A stretch of 64,000 nt of DNA from positions 563,965-627,964 of the forward strand of contig MU278350.1 of assembly GCA_022385755.1 (NCBI GenBank), read 5' to 3'. Below, piece after piece: positions 23,991 through 35,921 of this stretch; position 1 is the stretch's first letter, and the number at the start of each line of letters is the position of its first letter. The notes beneath the pieces were generated by a model. The model did not search any database and was not told the origin of the DNA. It worked only from the letters and a program-made list of their open reading frames with translations. The position numbers and the translations under genes were made by a program. The DNA is from Trametopsis cervina. Its lineage: Eukaryota; Basidiomycota; Agaricomycetes; Polyporales; Irpicaceae.

Positions 23991-25029
23991 TCACAACGAC
24001 TTCTCCAGCTCAATCGCCTCGCCAAGCTTTGCTATCGTTGCGACCTTTTCTTCAGCAAGCGGCACCAGCGGGCCCTTCACCCACGGCTCCCCATACCCAA
24101 AGTGCTTCGACACAATGGCCTTGATGCCAGCGATGCTCCCGAGCTTCCCGAGCTCCCAGTCCGCCTGACCAAGTAACGCCTGCAGCTTCACCGCCTCGTC
24201 CATCTTCCCCTCCTTGTGCAGCTGCAATAACCGTACGTGAACCTTGGGCACGACGTTAGGCAGCGCGCCGATGACGCCCGCGCTGCCCGACACAAGGCCC
24301 TGCAGGAATACGTCCGACTTGCCGGGAAACGTAGCGAAGGTGGCAGGGGACACGGACGAGACTATACGCTGCAGCTTGCCGATGTTCCCGCATGAGAGCT
24401 TCGTGCCGACGATGCGCGGGTGTTGCGCGAGCGCGGAGATGATGTCCGAGTCGAGGTCAATGCCTGCCGTGACGACTGGGAAGTTGTAGATCATAATCGG
24501 GATTGGTGAGGCATCAGCAACCTGCGTCCCGTGCGTCAGTGCTTTATCTCGGTGTGGTGGAGGCGAGGCAGGGTGCTCACGGCATGGAAGAAGCGCGTGA
24601 TGGTCGACTTCGTCATCTGCGGCGGCCACGTCGACGGTGTGAGCACGAGCGCGTGCGACGCGCCAGCCGCTGCGGCGTCCGCGCACAGACGCAGGGTCTC
24701 CGCGGTGGACTGCCCGCCTGTGCCCGCGATGACGACAACGTGCGTGAAGCCGTTCGCGTCGAGCGTGTCACGCGTGAGACGGATGGCGTGCGCGCGTTCC
24801 GACGGCGAGAGCAGCTGTGCTTCGCCGTTGCTGCCTTGTACGAGAATACCCGTCACGCCGCCCTTCGAGGAGGTTAGCGGGTGGGTAGGTGTGTTGTAAA
24901 AGAGGAATGAGACGGTACCTGGGCAAGCCGGAGGATATGTTTTTGAATGGAGGGCTCGTCGAGCTCCTCATTCTCTGTGAAGAACAGCACAGCGGGGACG
25001 TATATGCCTGATGGTGGGGGGCTCGACAT
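23991..25029 (-). CDS. DHDPS/NAL-family aldolase (HOGA-like)
   Basis: Predicted 307-aa TIM-barrel class I aldolase of the dihydrodipicolinate synthase/N-acetylneuraminate lyase family. Exons: 25029-24919, 24862-24581 and 24521-23991. Seen: VPAVLFFTENEELD at the N-terminus, VTGILVQGSNGEAQLLSPSE (the G-S-N-G-E substrate loop), VIAGTGGQSTAETL, PIMIYNFPVVTAG with the active-site Tyr, and IVGTKLSCGN with the Schiff-base Lys. Fungi make lysine by the aminoadipate route and have no need of DHDPS, so a catabolic role is more likely: 4-hydroxy-2-oxoglutarate aldolase, or L-threo-3-deoxy-hexulosonate aldolase of pectin sugar breakdown. Sequence alone does not decide. It is divergent from the SCP2 gene over 328 bp. 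Confidence 0.88.
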
Positions 25030-25357
25030 CTTGCTTTAAGTGCTCCTCGTTGTCGTCGTCGTTACAGACTGTGGGAGCCTGCGAATTTACGGCTGCAGTC
25101 ACATTCTCACTCGCTGGCAACGGACGGCACGAGCGATAGCAGTGAGATAACTCGCGAACGACATCGATAGCCCGTGTGTGATCGTTAGATCGGGATCGGG
25201 TACCCTCGCTGTGCTGATGCCATTTTCACGTGCGCATGTCATTGGTGTCAATGCCTCCGAGCGAGTTGCCCCAACTGTTCGCTTTTCTCACTGGGATATA
25301 GCCGCGACGCTAGTTTGCGCGTATCCACCACGTACATCGTCCTTGTCATTGCAAGCC
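25030..25357. promoter_or_regulatory. divergent promoter, aldolase / SCP2
   Basis: 328 bp between two start codons in head-to-head arrangement. It must contain both promoters. No element was recognised with confidence. Confidence 0.45.
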
Positions 25358-26011
25358 ATGTCTGACATCCAAGAACCAGGTTTCAAGGTCGGTGATACGC
25401 ATATATTTCATTGTTGATTGCTCACGCGGGTGTCGGGATTTCGTAGTCCTCCGAGGTCCTCGCTACACTAGCGAAGGTCTTCGACGGCTACAACGACGAG
25501 GAGAAGAAGGCGCAGATTAAGAAGGTACGCTCTGTTACTTCTCCACACAGCGCTGTGCTAATTGGCGGCGTTCTGCTTTTCCCATAGACAAACGGCATCT
25601 TCGAACTGCAGATCAAGAACGCGGAGGGCAAGGAGCAGACGTGGTCGATCGACCTCAAGAACACAGGCACGATATACAAGGGCAAGGCCAAGACGAAGGC
25701 GAACGTCACCCTCATCCTCGCCGACGACACCTTCCTGCAGCTCGCCGAGGGCAAGGTGCGCGGCGTCTTCCCCGCATCGCCGTAACGCATCTGACGCGCT
25801 TTTATATTGTGGTGCAGCTCGACGGACAGAAGGCGTTCATGACTGGAAAGCTAAAGACGAAGGGGAATATGATGTTCGCGACGAAGCTCGACGGTGTGCT
25901 CAAGGTGCGTCTGTGTCCTCGCTCGTCGAGCGGGATTGGGGATGTCTCCGCACCGGGTGTATTCACGTGTTTGTACCACTGCAGGCGACCAAAACTAAGG
26001 CGAAGCTGTAA
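25358..26011 (+). CDS. SCP2 sterol-carrier protein with peroxisomal tail
   Basis: Predicted 129-aa protein made of one SCP2 domain, a hydrophobic-pocket fold that carries fatty acyl-CoA and other lipids. Exons: 25358-25387, 25447-25524, 25588-25755, 25818-25904 and 25985-26011. The order of segments (VLATLAKVFDGYNDEEK, then TNGIFELQIKN, then EQTWSIDLKN, ADDTFLQLAEGK, QKAFMTGKLKTKGNMM and ATKLDGVLK) follows the SCP2 fold over its full length. The C-terminal tripeptide AKL is an accepted PTS1 peroxisome-import signal. This fits a stand-alone peroxisomal lipid carrier that supports beta-oxidation, as in other fungi. Third-position GC is high, suggesting strong expression. Confidence 0.93.
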
Positions 26012-26319
26012 CTCCGCATATCTGTCTCTTTACACCATTGTATACCGCACTTCGTTGCTCCTAATACCACGCGCGTGCTCTTGCTTTCTACGCTTGGTTC
26101 TCCGAGTTGAGAGGTCTGATAATACTTCCGGTTCGTAGCATATTCGCACTTCAGAGAACAGAGCTGGGTATATATGCAGAACATTATGCAAAAGGCTAAG
26201 TGGGGGGATTACCGGTACCGTGCTAAACTCTAAACTATACAAAAAGACAACGGCGGACGGGCGAACGCGCCCGCCGCCTTCTATCCAACAGTAAGAACGC
26301 ATGCATATAGACAGAAAAA
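26012..26319. other. convergent 3' intergenic region, SCP2 / MGM1
   Basis: 308 bp between two stop codons. AT-rich patches fit 3' ends. No gene seen. Confidence 0.4.
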
Positions 26320-29300
26320 TCAGAACATCCCGCCGAAAAGACCACGCTGGCGTCGTGGAGCGGGCTGGACGGCCTCAGGGCGGAGCATGGCGAGACTATT
26401 CAGCTGCTTCATGACCTATGCGACGTATGAGAACATGAACAGAGCAGATAATAGGACCGGCGAGCTAACCTCTTCCAGCTTGTCCTTGCGCTCCTGGAGA
26501 TCCAGATGCGCGCGAATCTTAGGATCCTCACGCGCGAACTCTAGGATTTCCCGTCGATCCAAATCGTACAGCAGTCGCGAGTCGATTTCACGTGGGAACT
26601 GCAACGAGGAGAATATAGATCAGTACGGTCACGTTGATCACGAAGGCAGCTGTGACGTACCTGGTAGAAGAAGTGTCCGAGGAGCTCGACATTGATGAAC
26701 ATCGTGGACGTGTACGCGAGCTTGTCTGCGACGGCGCTCAGGAAAACCTCGGGGCAGAGCAGGTCGTTCTCAGGGCCGGCTTTACATCGTTTAGACTTGA
26801 GCGCGGCGAGGCGGAGCTTGAGGATGCTCAGTCGTTCGCTGTAAAGCATGGCATGTCGGGCTGTGGCGGGATATGCATAGTCAGCGTTCGTTCGCATAGA
26901 GAGCAGATTCTAAACAACGCACCGTCCATGACGTGGGCAGGGGGGTACTTGTAATCGTCCATGTCAAGGTTGGCATCATCTGCAGCGTCCAGCTCATTCC
27001 CAGTCGGACGCTCCTTCCTCTGCCTCTGCTTCTCCTCCAACGTTTTCACATGCCCAATCAACCCGCTCAGCCTCCGGCTCCCACCCACCCTCTTCCGTAT
27101 ATCCTTCAGCTTCTCCTCGCACAACGTCATATCGCGCTCAAACATCTGTATCGCGCCGTTCCGTCCAGACTCCCACTCGCGATCGTCGACTTCGACGTCA
27201 AACTTGTACGGCTTGATGCAGTTCTCGACCTGGTCTGACGTCAACCCGATGCGCTCGCGCAGGATCGTGTGCGAGAACTCGATGAGACGCTCCACCGTGC
27301 GCGGGTGGTACTCGAACGGCTCGCCCGCCGCGATCGTGTCGATGAGTGCGCGCAGGCCGTCCGCGACGAGCAGCGTCGAGTCGCGGCCCACGCCCGACTT
27401 TGTCAGGAGCGACGACGCGGCGTCGAGCTTGTATTTCCAGTATGGCTCCACGTCCTCCGGCTTCACCTTCGAGTCCGCGGCGAGCGTGGACAGCTCGGGC
27501 ACGCGCTTGTCTGTCCAGTACACCGTCTCGAGCACGCGCATCACCTTCTCATCCAACATCTCCTTCAGCTTAGCGCGCACCTGCGGCTTGCGGAATTGCA
27601 CCGTCAGGTCCTTAAATCGCGCCTTCAGTGCATCCACCGTCTCCGCGAAGTACGATTCGGCGGATATCCGTCGATCGTTGTACTGCACTTTGAACTGGTA
27701 CTGCGCCTCCTCGAGCTCGAGCTGCACGGCGTTGGTGATGCCGTGCAGCGACGATGCCATGGAACTCTCGAGGACGTTCATCAGGCGTTTTCGGAGCGTA
27801 TCCGTGCTGACCAGCAACGACGACGATCCATAGTACTCGCGGTGCGAGCGGAAGAACTCCGATTCAGCCAGCTCCGCGGCCTGTGCTGCCTTCTCTGTTC
27901 GCCCCTTCCTACCCGGAGGCTTGCAGACGACACCGACATAGCCGAGGTGAAGAGGGTACTTATTTCCAGCGAGAATCACAGCTCCTTGTTCCGGAGGCAC
28001 CAGGTCCATCTTCGTCACAACACCGATCGTGCGCAAGCCAAGAGGGTCCACCCGTCGACTCGCCCGCAGAGCTGGCGAGTTCGCCAAATCAACATCTGCG
28101 GCGCATACGGCGAGGATGATGTTGGGCTCGCGGATGTATCTGTCGCAAAGAGCTACGATCTTCTCTTTGAGAGTCTCGGGCTGGTCCATTGAGGCGATTT
28201 GGATGTATCCAGGCAAGTCAATCAACGTCAGATCTGGGACGTACGGACTGTATATTCGCAGATCAATGGGCTCGTTGGACACGGCTTCGGACGCAGGGAC
28301 GGCGAGGTTCAAATCTGTGAGTGTTTTCTGGATCTGAGAAAAGTCGCTGATCTTGCCGAAACCCAGAGCAGGGAATTCGCCGTACTCGGCAGGTTCGCCG
28401 TTATCATTCGCAGGTGTATGGATGAGGGTCAGCTCGATCGGCCGTCGCGTGACCATGTTGTTTCCTCTAATCTCATGTTAGTTGTATACGTTGGGCAGAA
28501 ATATATCGTACTTACTTGGGAAGGAACTCATGGCCAACGATGGCCTCGAGAACAGAGCTCTTGCCTGAGCTTTGGGAGCCGATAACAACGATGCTCGGCA
28601 GCTTCAGCGTGTCGCTTTGGTCGATGCTTAGTAGCATTGTCCGTATCTCAATAAGCTTCCGTGTAAGGTGCATGAGTCCATTGCGAGGGTCGGCCGGATC
28701 GGAGTCTGAGCGTGCCTCGGACGGCGAGGACATAGTCGCTGCCACCAATGCAGCAACCTGAACGGCCTCCTCTCCCTCCGGCTTTCTGCCTTTCTGAGAT
28801 CCACCACTACTATCCTCCTCTCTTTGCTTCCCGCTGTCGTCTTTGCCGCTGAAGAGGTCCTTGAAGAACTGTGGTGTCTCTAGTGTTGGGAGTTTTATAT
28901 CCGACACTGCCGAGGAAACAGACTTGAGCGCGTCTGATGCAGTGTCGAAGATGTCCGTAGCGGTATCTTGCACCTTCTCCATGAACTCATTCGACCGTTT
29001 TCGCACCTCTAGAGAGTGATTAGCTTTGTTGAGCGTTTTAACGTAGATGAAGTGTCGCACCTTCAAACTTGTAGTTTGCATATGTAAGACCGCCAGCTCC
29101 GGCTGTGGCTGCACCAATGGGTACTCTCAACGCCCGAAGCATGAACCTCGGGATAGAGGAATACGAAAGGGCCCGTATGTGAACATGGCGGATCGGGTGA
29201 CCTTGCGCGTTCGGAATGCGCAGACGTGGCGATTTAGAAGTGAGCAGGGTGTTGAACTGTCGGTGCACCGGCCTTGGAGGCTCGAGTTGCCTCCGAGACG

Positions 29301-29373
29301 TCTTTACGCCATACGCAACTGTTTTCTGCAGCGAGAATGCGGAAGAGACGTGACGACGGACAGCTGAATACAT
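26320..29373 (-). CDS. MGM1: mitochondrial dynamin-like GTPase Mgm1/OPA1/Msp1
   Basis: Predicted 924-aa inner-membrane fusion GTPase that remodels cristae and fuses mitochondrial inner membranes. Exons: 29373-29061, 29008-28516, 28466-26923, 26860-26661, 26598-26470 and 26415-26320. The N-terminus is Arg/Ser-rich without acidic residues (presequence), followed by a hydrophobic segment about residues 82-100 that would anchor the long form. GTPase motifs: G1 GSQSSGKS (about 247-254), switch [10 protein letters not shown]3 DLPG (about 353) and G4 TKMD (about 421). Stalk and GED-like segments follow ([53 protein letters not shown]). A Ser/Glu-rich linker lies between membrane segment and GTPase, where the protease that makes the short form would cut. 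The opposite strand has open frames up to 307 codons that are shadows. Confidence 0.95.
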
Positions 29374-29662
29374 CCAACTGAATCAACGTTCCGGAAGGCG
29401 TCCCCTGTGGCGAGGAACGAGAGATAAATAACAGAGGGAAAGGTGAGTGTCCGGGCGAGACCCTGTAGCACTGCGCGCAAGTCTTCGGCAGGCAGGTGCA
29501 GAGCGGTTCGGCTTGGGAGAGCAATGACGAGATGAACCACTCGTACAATTTGGCGTCAAATGATTGGCCTCTTTTGGACGCATTCATCTAGGAATAGAAG
29601 GCCATGTCGAAGAACCATTGCACCTTGTCTCTGACCTTCATAACCCTTACTCGTATTTCAGC
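29374..29662. promoter_or_regulatory. short divergent promoter, MGM1 / RAD51 paralogue
   Basis: 289 bp between two start codons; both promoters must fit here. An ORF start at 29564 in frame with the RAD51 paralogue could extend that protein by 33 residues. Confidence 0.4.
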
Positions 29663-31011
29663 ATGCGGCTCAGATCTATCAAGCCACCTCTGCCTGAAGC
29701 GCTGCTGGTCGCTCTAGAGGGCTGTGATATCCGAACCGATGCCGACCTCATGCTCAGACAGAGTATAGCTCTGGATATATGGAAGAAAATACCGCCAGGA
29801 GTTCTCTCAATGTCAGAGGTAGAATCATACGTCAGAGATATCATCTCTCGCACGTCGACCTCCGTTCTGTGTGGCAAAGATCTCGCATGGTTGGAGGCAC
29901 AACAAGATGCTGCTCGTGCCAAGCTGGCCACCGGGGTGCCGCAGCTTGACGAAATCATCAATGGCGTGAACGGGCCAAAGGTGCTCGAAATCTCAGGGGA
30001 TCATGGATCTGGAAAGACGGTATGCTGGCATACAGTAGTACTCTGCAGTGAAATTTGCTAGTCTGATGCTGTCACCGAGGCTCTTGCTCTAAACATAGTT
30101 GCACGCCATTTGATTGCATACCCCGATTATGCCGCCTTGTGGATAGATACAACTGGGGATTTCTCTCCAGACAGAATGCAGCAAATTATTGGACAGTGCT
30201 GCGCACCGGTGCGTGTGATACCCCTCACGGACTCGTTATGTCACTATTGACCCAACAAAAGACAGATGCAAACTCTGTTGCAGAGCGAGTGCAGTTGTCC
30301 CTTGCGTTTGATTTCAGTGCGGCCGAGAAGGCAATGATGCTACTTTATACGGTACCTTATTCATGCACTTCTGCCGCGGAAATGTAAGCACTCATACGTT
30401 CGGGACAGAATCCAAAGATTCGCTGCATCGTCATAGATTCCATTACACCAATCATCAGGCCTCTCCTCAATGCTGCGTCCTCTGGAGGTAAACCTGCCTT
30501 CTCATAAACATTCTCCGAAACTCACATGAATGGAAGGCCACATCCTGATAGCTAGTTTCATGCAACAACTCAGGTTTACGGCGGAGGCGCATGCACTTAC
30601 TGTTCTGGTATGCTGACAATCGCTATAATACAAGCGTTCGCGACTCATCTAGATATGCAGGTGTTGAATTCTACGAGCTCTGCAACACCTCTAGATTCTT
30701 ACTCTACCTCGTTAATGGGGTTCGTCCGTAAACCTGCCCTAGGCCCCTCCTTCGCCTATATGTCCGATGCGACACTCTGGCTCGAAAGACAGCTGCCGCC
30801 ATCTGTTGAACATGATGAGGATCATCCTATGGAGGACGGCGACGTAGAAACGGACTTTGTTTACACTGTAGATGTCCTGCGTTCAAAGTATACGGTGAGT
30901 GCTTTCTCATGTTGTGCCACGCACCTTCCGAGCGTTGAGCGTTGTCTGTTGAAGCCATCGAAGACACGTCGCTCTTTCAAAATCAAAGATGGCCTGTTGA
31001 AAAGCGCATGA
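29663..31011 (+). CDS. RAD51 paralogue (RAD51D/XRCC2-like RecA fold)
   Basis: Predicted 338-aa RecA-fold ATPase of the RAD51-paralogue group that assists Rad51 filament formation in homologous recombination. Exons: 29663-30019, 30080-30208, 30262-30351, 30409-30487, 30537-30607, 30661-30894 and 30955-31011. The N-terminus (LPEALLVALEGCDIRTDADL) resembles the helix-hairpin region of RAD51D. After GVPQLDEIINGV comes the Walker A box GDHGSGKT (residues 112-119). ALWIDTTGDFSPDRM is the strand after it, IRCIVIDSITPII the Walker B region, and LTVLVLNSTSSA the next core strand, with GPSFAYMSDATLWLER near the end. Whether it is RAD51D, XRCC2 or a Rad57 relative needs a tree. It is head-to-head with MGM1. 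Confidence 0.85.
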
Positions 31012-31208
31012 TCCGTACAATGGGAAAGTGATGTATATTTAGTAGTGTTGAGAATAAACCAAAAACAACCAAGCAGGTAAAGGGGTTATCGTCCATGTAA
31101 AATATATGTGTACTAGTATTACAAAGATCGCTTTATACAACGGCCTCACAAGTCAGAAAATCTAGCAGAGATAATGAGTGGACATCACTACAAAACAGCT
31201 TCGGATGC

Positions 31209-33079
31209 TTACCGGTCAGGCAGTAGGACTGGTGCGAGGAGGCTCCACATGTATAGAAGCATGCAGACCCAGCTGGACACTACCCGCATCCACATTGCGA
31301 CCTCGGACCTGCCGATGTAGACGTCGGACTCCTTCTCGGGAGTTGTTGGTGCAGAACCTGATCGAACGACGTTCCTAGAGGCGGTATAGATCAGCACGAG
31401 CACTTCGCATACCACCAGTTGAATGCAACATACCAGTCTGTTAGCAGCATGGCCACATACATTGCGCCAATGGCGAAGATGACATGGAACCAGGTGTACT
31501 GTTGTGAATGATCGTTAGCTGAGCGGCAGGGAGTCACATAGGATGGATTGCATACGTTGTAGCGGGTACCTGATCGCTCGTCGTCACGGGTCTCACCCAA
31601 GGGTTCGTCATCCTCGTCGTCTTCGTCCTCATCCAAGGCAGACGCAGGAATGGCACTGAGACAAGAGTTCGAGCACTGATCACTTGATATCAAGAGAAAG
31701 AACTTACCCAGCCTCCACGGCCGCCAGAAGTGCTTGATATCTCGGAGATTCTGTTCTACCAGGCTGAGTGTTGACAACGTTCAGTTCCGCGTGGCCTTCG
31801 ATGTCAGTAGGAAGTTCAATTGGGCTCTTCTTCTTGCCAACGAGAGCCCTACTCTGCGTAGCTGCTCGACTGGTAGAGTACGCGATAGCCAAGAACGTGA
31901 ACACAGCCCCGAGCACGACGGTGGTTGTCCGTGTCCCCTCGACGGTTCCTCGGTACTTCTGCAGGGGGTTGCACTGCTCATGCTCGTGGTTGCCTATTGC
32001 TGACATGATAAGATATGTGCAGTACACCGCAACCATACTGGACTGTGCAAGGCCGGAACGCTGGTTGTAGTCCTGCACTGTGGGGTGAATGCACATGATG
32101 GTGATTAGGATGCAGAGCGCGAGATTGACCGAAATGAAGAACTGGTTGAGGGAGCAGCCGGACCCTGCGAAGAAGCCATAGAGGATGCCTGTGAGAGCGA
32201 TAGTCGCCGCGTACATGCCGCCTGTTGAACCGATGAGGATCCATTGCCAGAGGTTAGAGCCGGATGTCTCCCAGTTCTCAAGGCAGGTCTCGGACCATGA
32301 GTGCGCGAAATCGACCAGTAGAACAAGACCAAGGAGGATGAAGATCGTCGCGCCCATCATGGTAACATAGTTGCCCCAGAATATGAAGAAGCCGTTAGGG
32401 ATGAAGAAGGATACGACTACGAGGACCAGCCACAGGAGAGCTTTCGGACCCCACCACCTGCAAACGTTCAGACCCGGGTCTGCAAGCTGGTCGTGTAGTA
32501 CTCACCCATTTTGGATGGCCGCTCTCTTGTCTTTCGTATCCTTGACGCCGATGAGCAATGCTCCGAGTATCAAATGAAAGAGGGAAAGAGCGAAACATAT
32601 CCGGTGCACCTAGTCCGCTCACTTTCAACAATTGTACACGACACTGAAGGGAGGATAACTCACGGCAAGTACTCCATAACATTTACCGCCCGCGCAGTCC
32701 AGCTCCAGGTACCCATGGCTCCATTTCTCTATCTGCTTTATAGCTAGAGGCGTCTTCATTAACCAGGCTAGCATCGAGTTTAAGCAGAAGATGATCTAAG
32801 ACAGCCAGACATCATTCGAATCTGAGTGTACATTCATTGAATATGCTGCTAGGAATGCACGTACGGCGAATCCAACACGAGTAGCGATAGATGAATTGCA
32901 GTTACATGACTTGAAAAACATGGACGCTATATGGGCACCTTGTTCAGCGCGGTAACCTGCACCGTAAGTCTGTGAGACGTACCTGCAGTCGATGTGAAGC
33001 AGAATGCTAGCCCCGCAAGGCATGACGAAGCCACGGACCCAAACACGCCTGCCAAAGGCAGGGAGAAAAGGATACCCAT
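31209..33079 (-). CDS. TMS1: TMS1/SERINC multi-pass membrane protein
   Basis: Predicted 495-aa serine-incorporator family protein with about ten or eleven membrane helices. Minus-strand exons: 33079-32983, 32938-32865, 32795-32664, 32609-32506, 32457-31708, 31655-31556, 31498-31434 and 31374-31209. Family marks: MGILFSLPLAGVFG at the start, the Cys-rich SCNCNSSIATRVGFA, LNSMLAWLMKTP, CYGVLAVHRICFALSLFHL, KRAAIQNGWWGPK, IPNGFFIFWGNYV, WSETCLENWE, GNHEHEQCNP, an acidic loop DEDEDDEDDEP, and MYVAMLLTDWNVV before a last pair of helices. SERINC proteins act in Golgi/endosome/vacuole membranes and have been linked to serine-lipid synthesis and to lipid scrambling; the fungal role is not settled. 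Confidence 0.95.
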
Positions 33080-33720
33080 GGTGAGAGTGAATGATCAAGC
33101 TGTGGCTGCCAAGTCTGCTGCTTGTTGCGCACTGCGGGATGTTCGGCGTCTGTTCACTGATCCGGAGCCTCGTGGCCAACTCCGAGCATCTCTGAATAAC
33201 CACACGCGCCGGAAAGAGCACCAAACTGTATCTTGAATTACACTCAAGGACGATCTCTCATTTTAAGAAGCAAGCTACGGCCGTGTGCTATTTCCTGAGC
33301 CAAGGAGGAATGAGTAATATCAGAAACTAATAGCAGAGGTATCTGTCATTTTCTGGACTGCACAACGTTCGTGCCATGAAGCTGGGCAGCTTAGGAGATA
33401 ATACGCTACTCAATGGCCCTCCTTCATGGAACCAGAAACTTCCTCTGAGGTGGTCATCTCCAATATGGCCAAAATCATTCAGCAATTTCATGGGTGACTG
33501 CTCTTGTGATCACGAAGAACTTTATAATTGATGATAGTAACAATGCATGATGACTGTGCGTGCGCAAAGATAAGTTCATGACGAGGTTACCCAGTCTAAA
33601 GGGCCATGTACACTCACTAGATTGATCCCGAGTACCGCCCTGGTTCCCTATACGTATCTGAATACGATGATAACATTATGCCATGCACAGGATCCTGCCC
33701 TCTTGCTGGAGCTGCGATGT
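33080..33720. other. intergenic region upstream of TMS1
   Basis: 641 bp between the TMS1 start and the stop of the DUF1748 gene, both on the minus strand. It should contain the TMS1 promoter. Nothing else recognised. Confidence 0.4.
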
Positions 33721-33998
33721 CTAGCTCCTCTTGAAATACTGGCTGTTCACAGCGGTTGCCTGTATCATGTCGAATATTGTCTCTCCAACCCCGAGATAGC
33801 GGTCAGTGAGAGAGCGCATAGTGGGATCGGTGATAGAGGTAGTCGATGGTCTGTAAGCGGATCGTCAGCATGGATGGGTAGCAACAATTTGGCAATGAGA
33901 GACGCGTACGAGAGTCCGCTGGATTTCTTCACGCCGGCTAGCACGGTTGATAGCAGGACTGCGTCTACAGCATAGTGGAAGAGACGACCAAGTACCAT
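33721..33998 (-). CDS. DUF1748 fungal small protein
   Basis: Predicted 72-aa protein from two exons, 33998-33910 and 33850-33721 (GTACGC donor, CAG acceptor). The N-terminal part, LGRLFHYAVDAVLLSTVLAG followed by VKKSSGL, is the hallmark of the small fungal family DUF1748. The remainder contains YLGVGETIFDMIQATAV and ends SQYFKRS, also in keeping with the family. The N-terminal stretch is amphipathic to weakly hydrophobic. Yeast relatives have been found associated with mitochondria, but the function is unknown. The gene is easily missed because neither exon is long; a read-through version of exon 1 without splicing is a misleading longer frame. Confidence 0.85.
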
Positions 33999-34653
33999 TG
34001 CTGGCTCGCGTATGGATGAGGAGATGGTGGTGGTTAGATAGGGTCGCAAACTGGTCCCAAGTGTCTCTTAAGCGTTGGATGCCTCTTGCTTTACGTGTCT
34101 GTGACCTTTGGGGCGACGGAAGGGTGAAAGCAGTGCGTGTCGGCGTCGGCAAGTGACCAGAGTGCGCTCAGTTCAGCATTCTCACACCTTGATGCTCAGC
34201 AGGGTTTCGGGGTCCGGATGCTGCACTCTCTCATAGTTCTCTTCCTGCCACCACCAGTTATATGCTGGCACTTCAATACGACGACTGAGGGACTAGCCAA
34301 ACTCTCGACGATACTGCATCCTATGTTGATCAACTTCCCTCTCGGCGTCGAGACATGGGAGCTCTATCAACCCCTAAATGCTCTGGAGCTTCACCCGTCC
34401 CGTGCCCTCGTGTTCAGGCTAATCTCCGCTGTGCATGTCCATGAAACGGGATCGACTCTTGACCTCCATCTGACAGATACATCACGTTAGCATAGCCAGG
34501 CTACCCACGGCCTGCACCTTTTAACTTTACTTGAAGACAGCACGTCCATCTTGACAAATACCTGACTCTCGAAGCACCGACCCATCGCCGGCCCATTCTC
34601 AAGGATATAACAGCGTCTTGTCGCTTCACATATGAGCTAGACCCCTATACGCA
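33999..34653. promoter_or_regulatory. divergent intergenic region, DUF1748 / sulfite oxidase
   Basis: 655 bp between two divergent start codons. A plus-strand ORF (34137-34490) has no recognised content and I do not support it. A TATA-like GGATATAA lies near 34601-34608, about 50 bp before the sulfite oxidase ATG. Confidence 0.35.
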
Positions 34654-35921
34654 ATGGCCACTATAGACTATTCTCGTGAAGTGTCCCACTCGCCTCTACT
34701 CATAGTCAGGGGCACGCAACCGTTCAACGCAGAGCCGAAAGCGTCAGCCCTCGTGCAGTTCCCTATCACTCCCGATGACCTTGTCTACTGCAGGAACCAC
34801 GGCCCAGTTGAGGATCTCGACAGAGACAGCTACAGTATCACTATCAAGGTGGAAGGAGGAGGAGATGTCAGGTATACTGTACGGGATTTGGAGGCCCGCT
34901 TTGAGAAGCACCAAGTGATCGCTGCCCTGCAGGTGAGTAGCATAATACTGCATCGTCGAGAACATTGCCGACACGTCCCTCAGTGCGCAGGTAATCGACG
35001 TAAAGAGATGAATCAAGTGAAGAAAGTTAATGGCATCCTCTGGGACGACGGCGTGGTCTGCAACTCCAAATGGGGCGGGGTCCGTCTGCGAGATGTTCTT
35101 CTCGACGCGGATCTCGACTTCGAGAACATGAATCACGTTCAGTTTGCCTCTCATGTTACGCTGTGCGAAGACGATACCTATTATGGAGCCTCTATTCCGT
35201 TGCAAAAAGCTATGGATGAGGAAGGTGATGTCCTAATTGCTTGGGAGGTTCGCATACCATTCTGCAGAATTAGTGAATCGCGAAGACTGACGACTCCCGT
35301 AACTTAGATGAACGACGAATTCATGTCTCCTGACCGAGGGGCGCCATTCAGGGTTGTCGTCCCCGGCTATTGCGGGGCTCGTTGGGTGAAATGGGTTGAT
35401 ACAATGAGGCTATCTCCTGAAGAGTCACCGAACTATTACCAAGCACGAGACTACAAAATATTGCCCCCAGAGGTCCGTATAGCCACATCTTCTATGATTC
35501 ATATTTTGACGAGCGACTCTGCCAGATTGAGAGTAAGGCTGCAGCGGCACCAGTCTGGTCCAAATACCCCTCTATCACATCCCTAAACCTAAACTCTATC
35601 GTAGCCTCCACATCGCTACAGAAAGCTCCTGACTCTACGAATACCCTTATCGTCAAGGGATATGCGACCCATTACATGGCCTCCACCGTCCAATCCGTCG
35701 AGGTCAGCATTGATGGCGGCGAGAACTGGCGACAAGCCAGAATCACATACCAGGAAGGAAAATGGAGCTGGACACTATGGGAAGCTCTTTTCGAAAGTGT
35801 GGCTGAGCACGGAACCGTACACTGCCGCGCAATCGACATTAACGGCAATGTTCAGCCCAAAGAGTGCAAATGGAATCTCAGAGGGGTCGCGTTCAACCCA
35901 TGGGGGGTCGGTAGATGGTGA
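34654..35921 (+). CDS. molybdenum-cofactor sulfite oxidase, heme-less
   Basis: Predicted 367-aa sulfite oxidase (sulfite to sulfate) consisting of the molybdopterin domain and the C-terminal dimerisation domain, without the N-terminal cytochrome b5 domain of animal enzymes. Exons: 34654-34932, 34984-35247, 35308-35472 and 35526-35921. Seen: [20 protein letters not shown], the cofactor-ligating Cys in [13 protein letters not shown] (Cys94), [16 protein letters not shown], the [20 protein letters not shown] block, and the Ig-like C-terminal domain with [17 protein letters not shown] and WGVGRW at the end. Plant heme-less enzymes end in a peroxisomal signal; this one ends GRW, so no PTS1 is present. 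There is no presequence either, so a cytosolic location is most likely. Confidence 0.93.

Noticed and set aside
26961..27833. 290-codon plus-strand ORF
   Set aside because: Another antisense shadow of MGM1; Ser-rich without motif.
27269..28192. 307-codon plus-strand ORF
   Set aside because: Antisense shadow of the MGM1 GTPase exon, which has clear motifs on the other strand.
34137..34490. 117-codon plus-strand ORF before sulfite oxidase
   Set aside because: Overlaps the likely promoter of two genes and shows no recognisable content.
34744..35205. 153-codon minus-strand ORF
   Set aside because: Antisense shadow of the sulfite oxidase exons 1 and 2.
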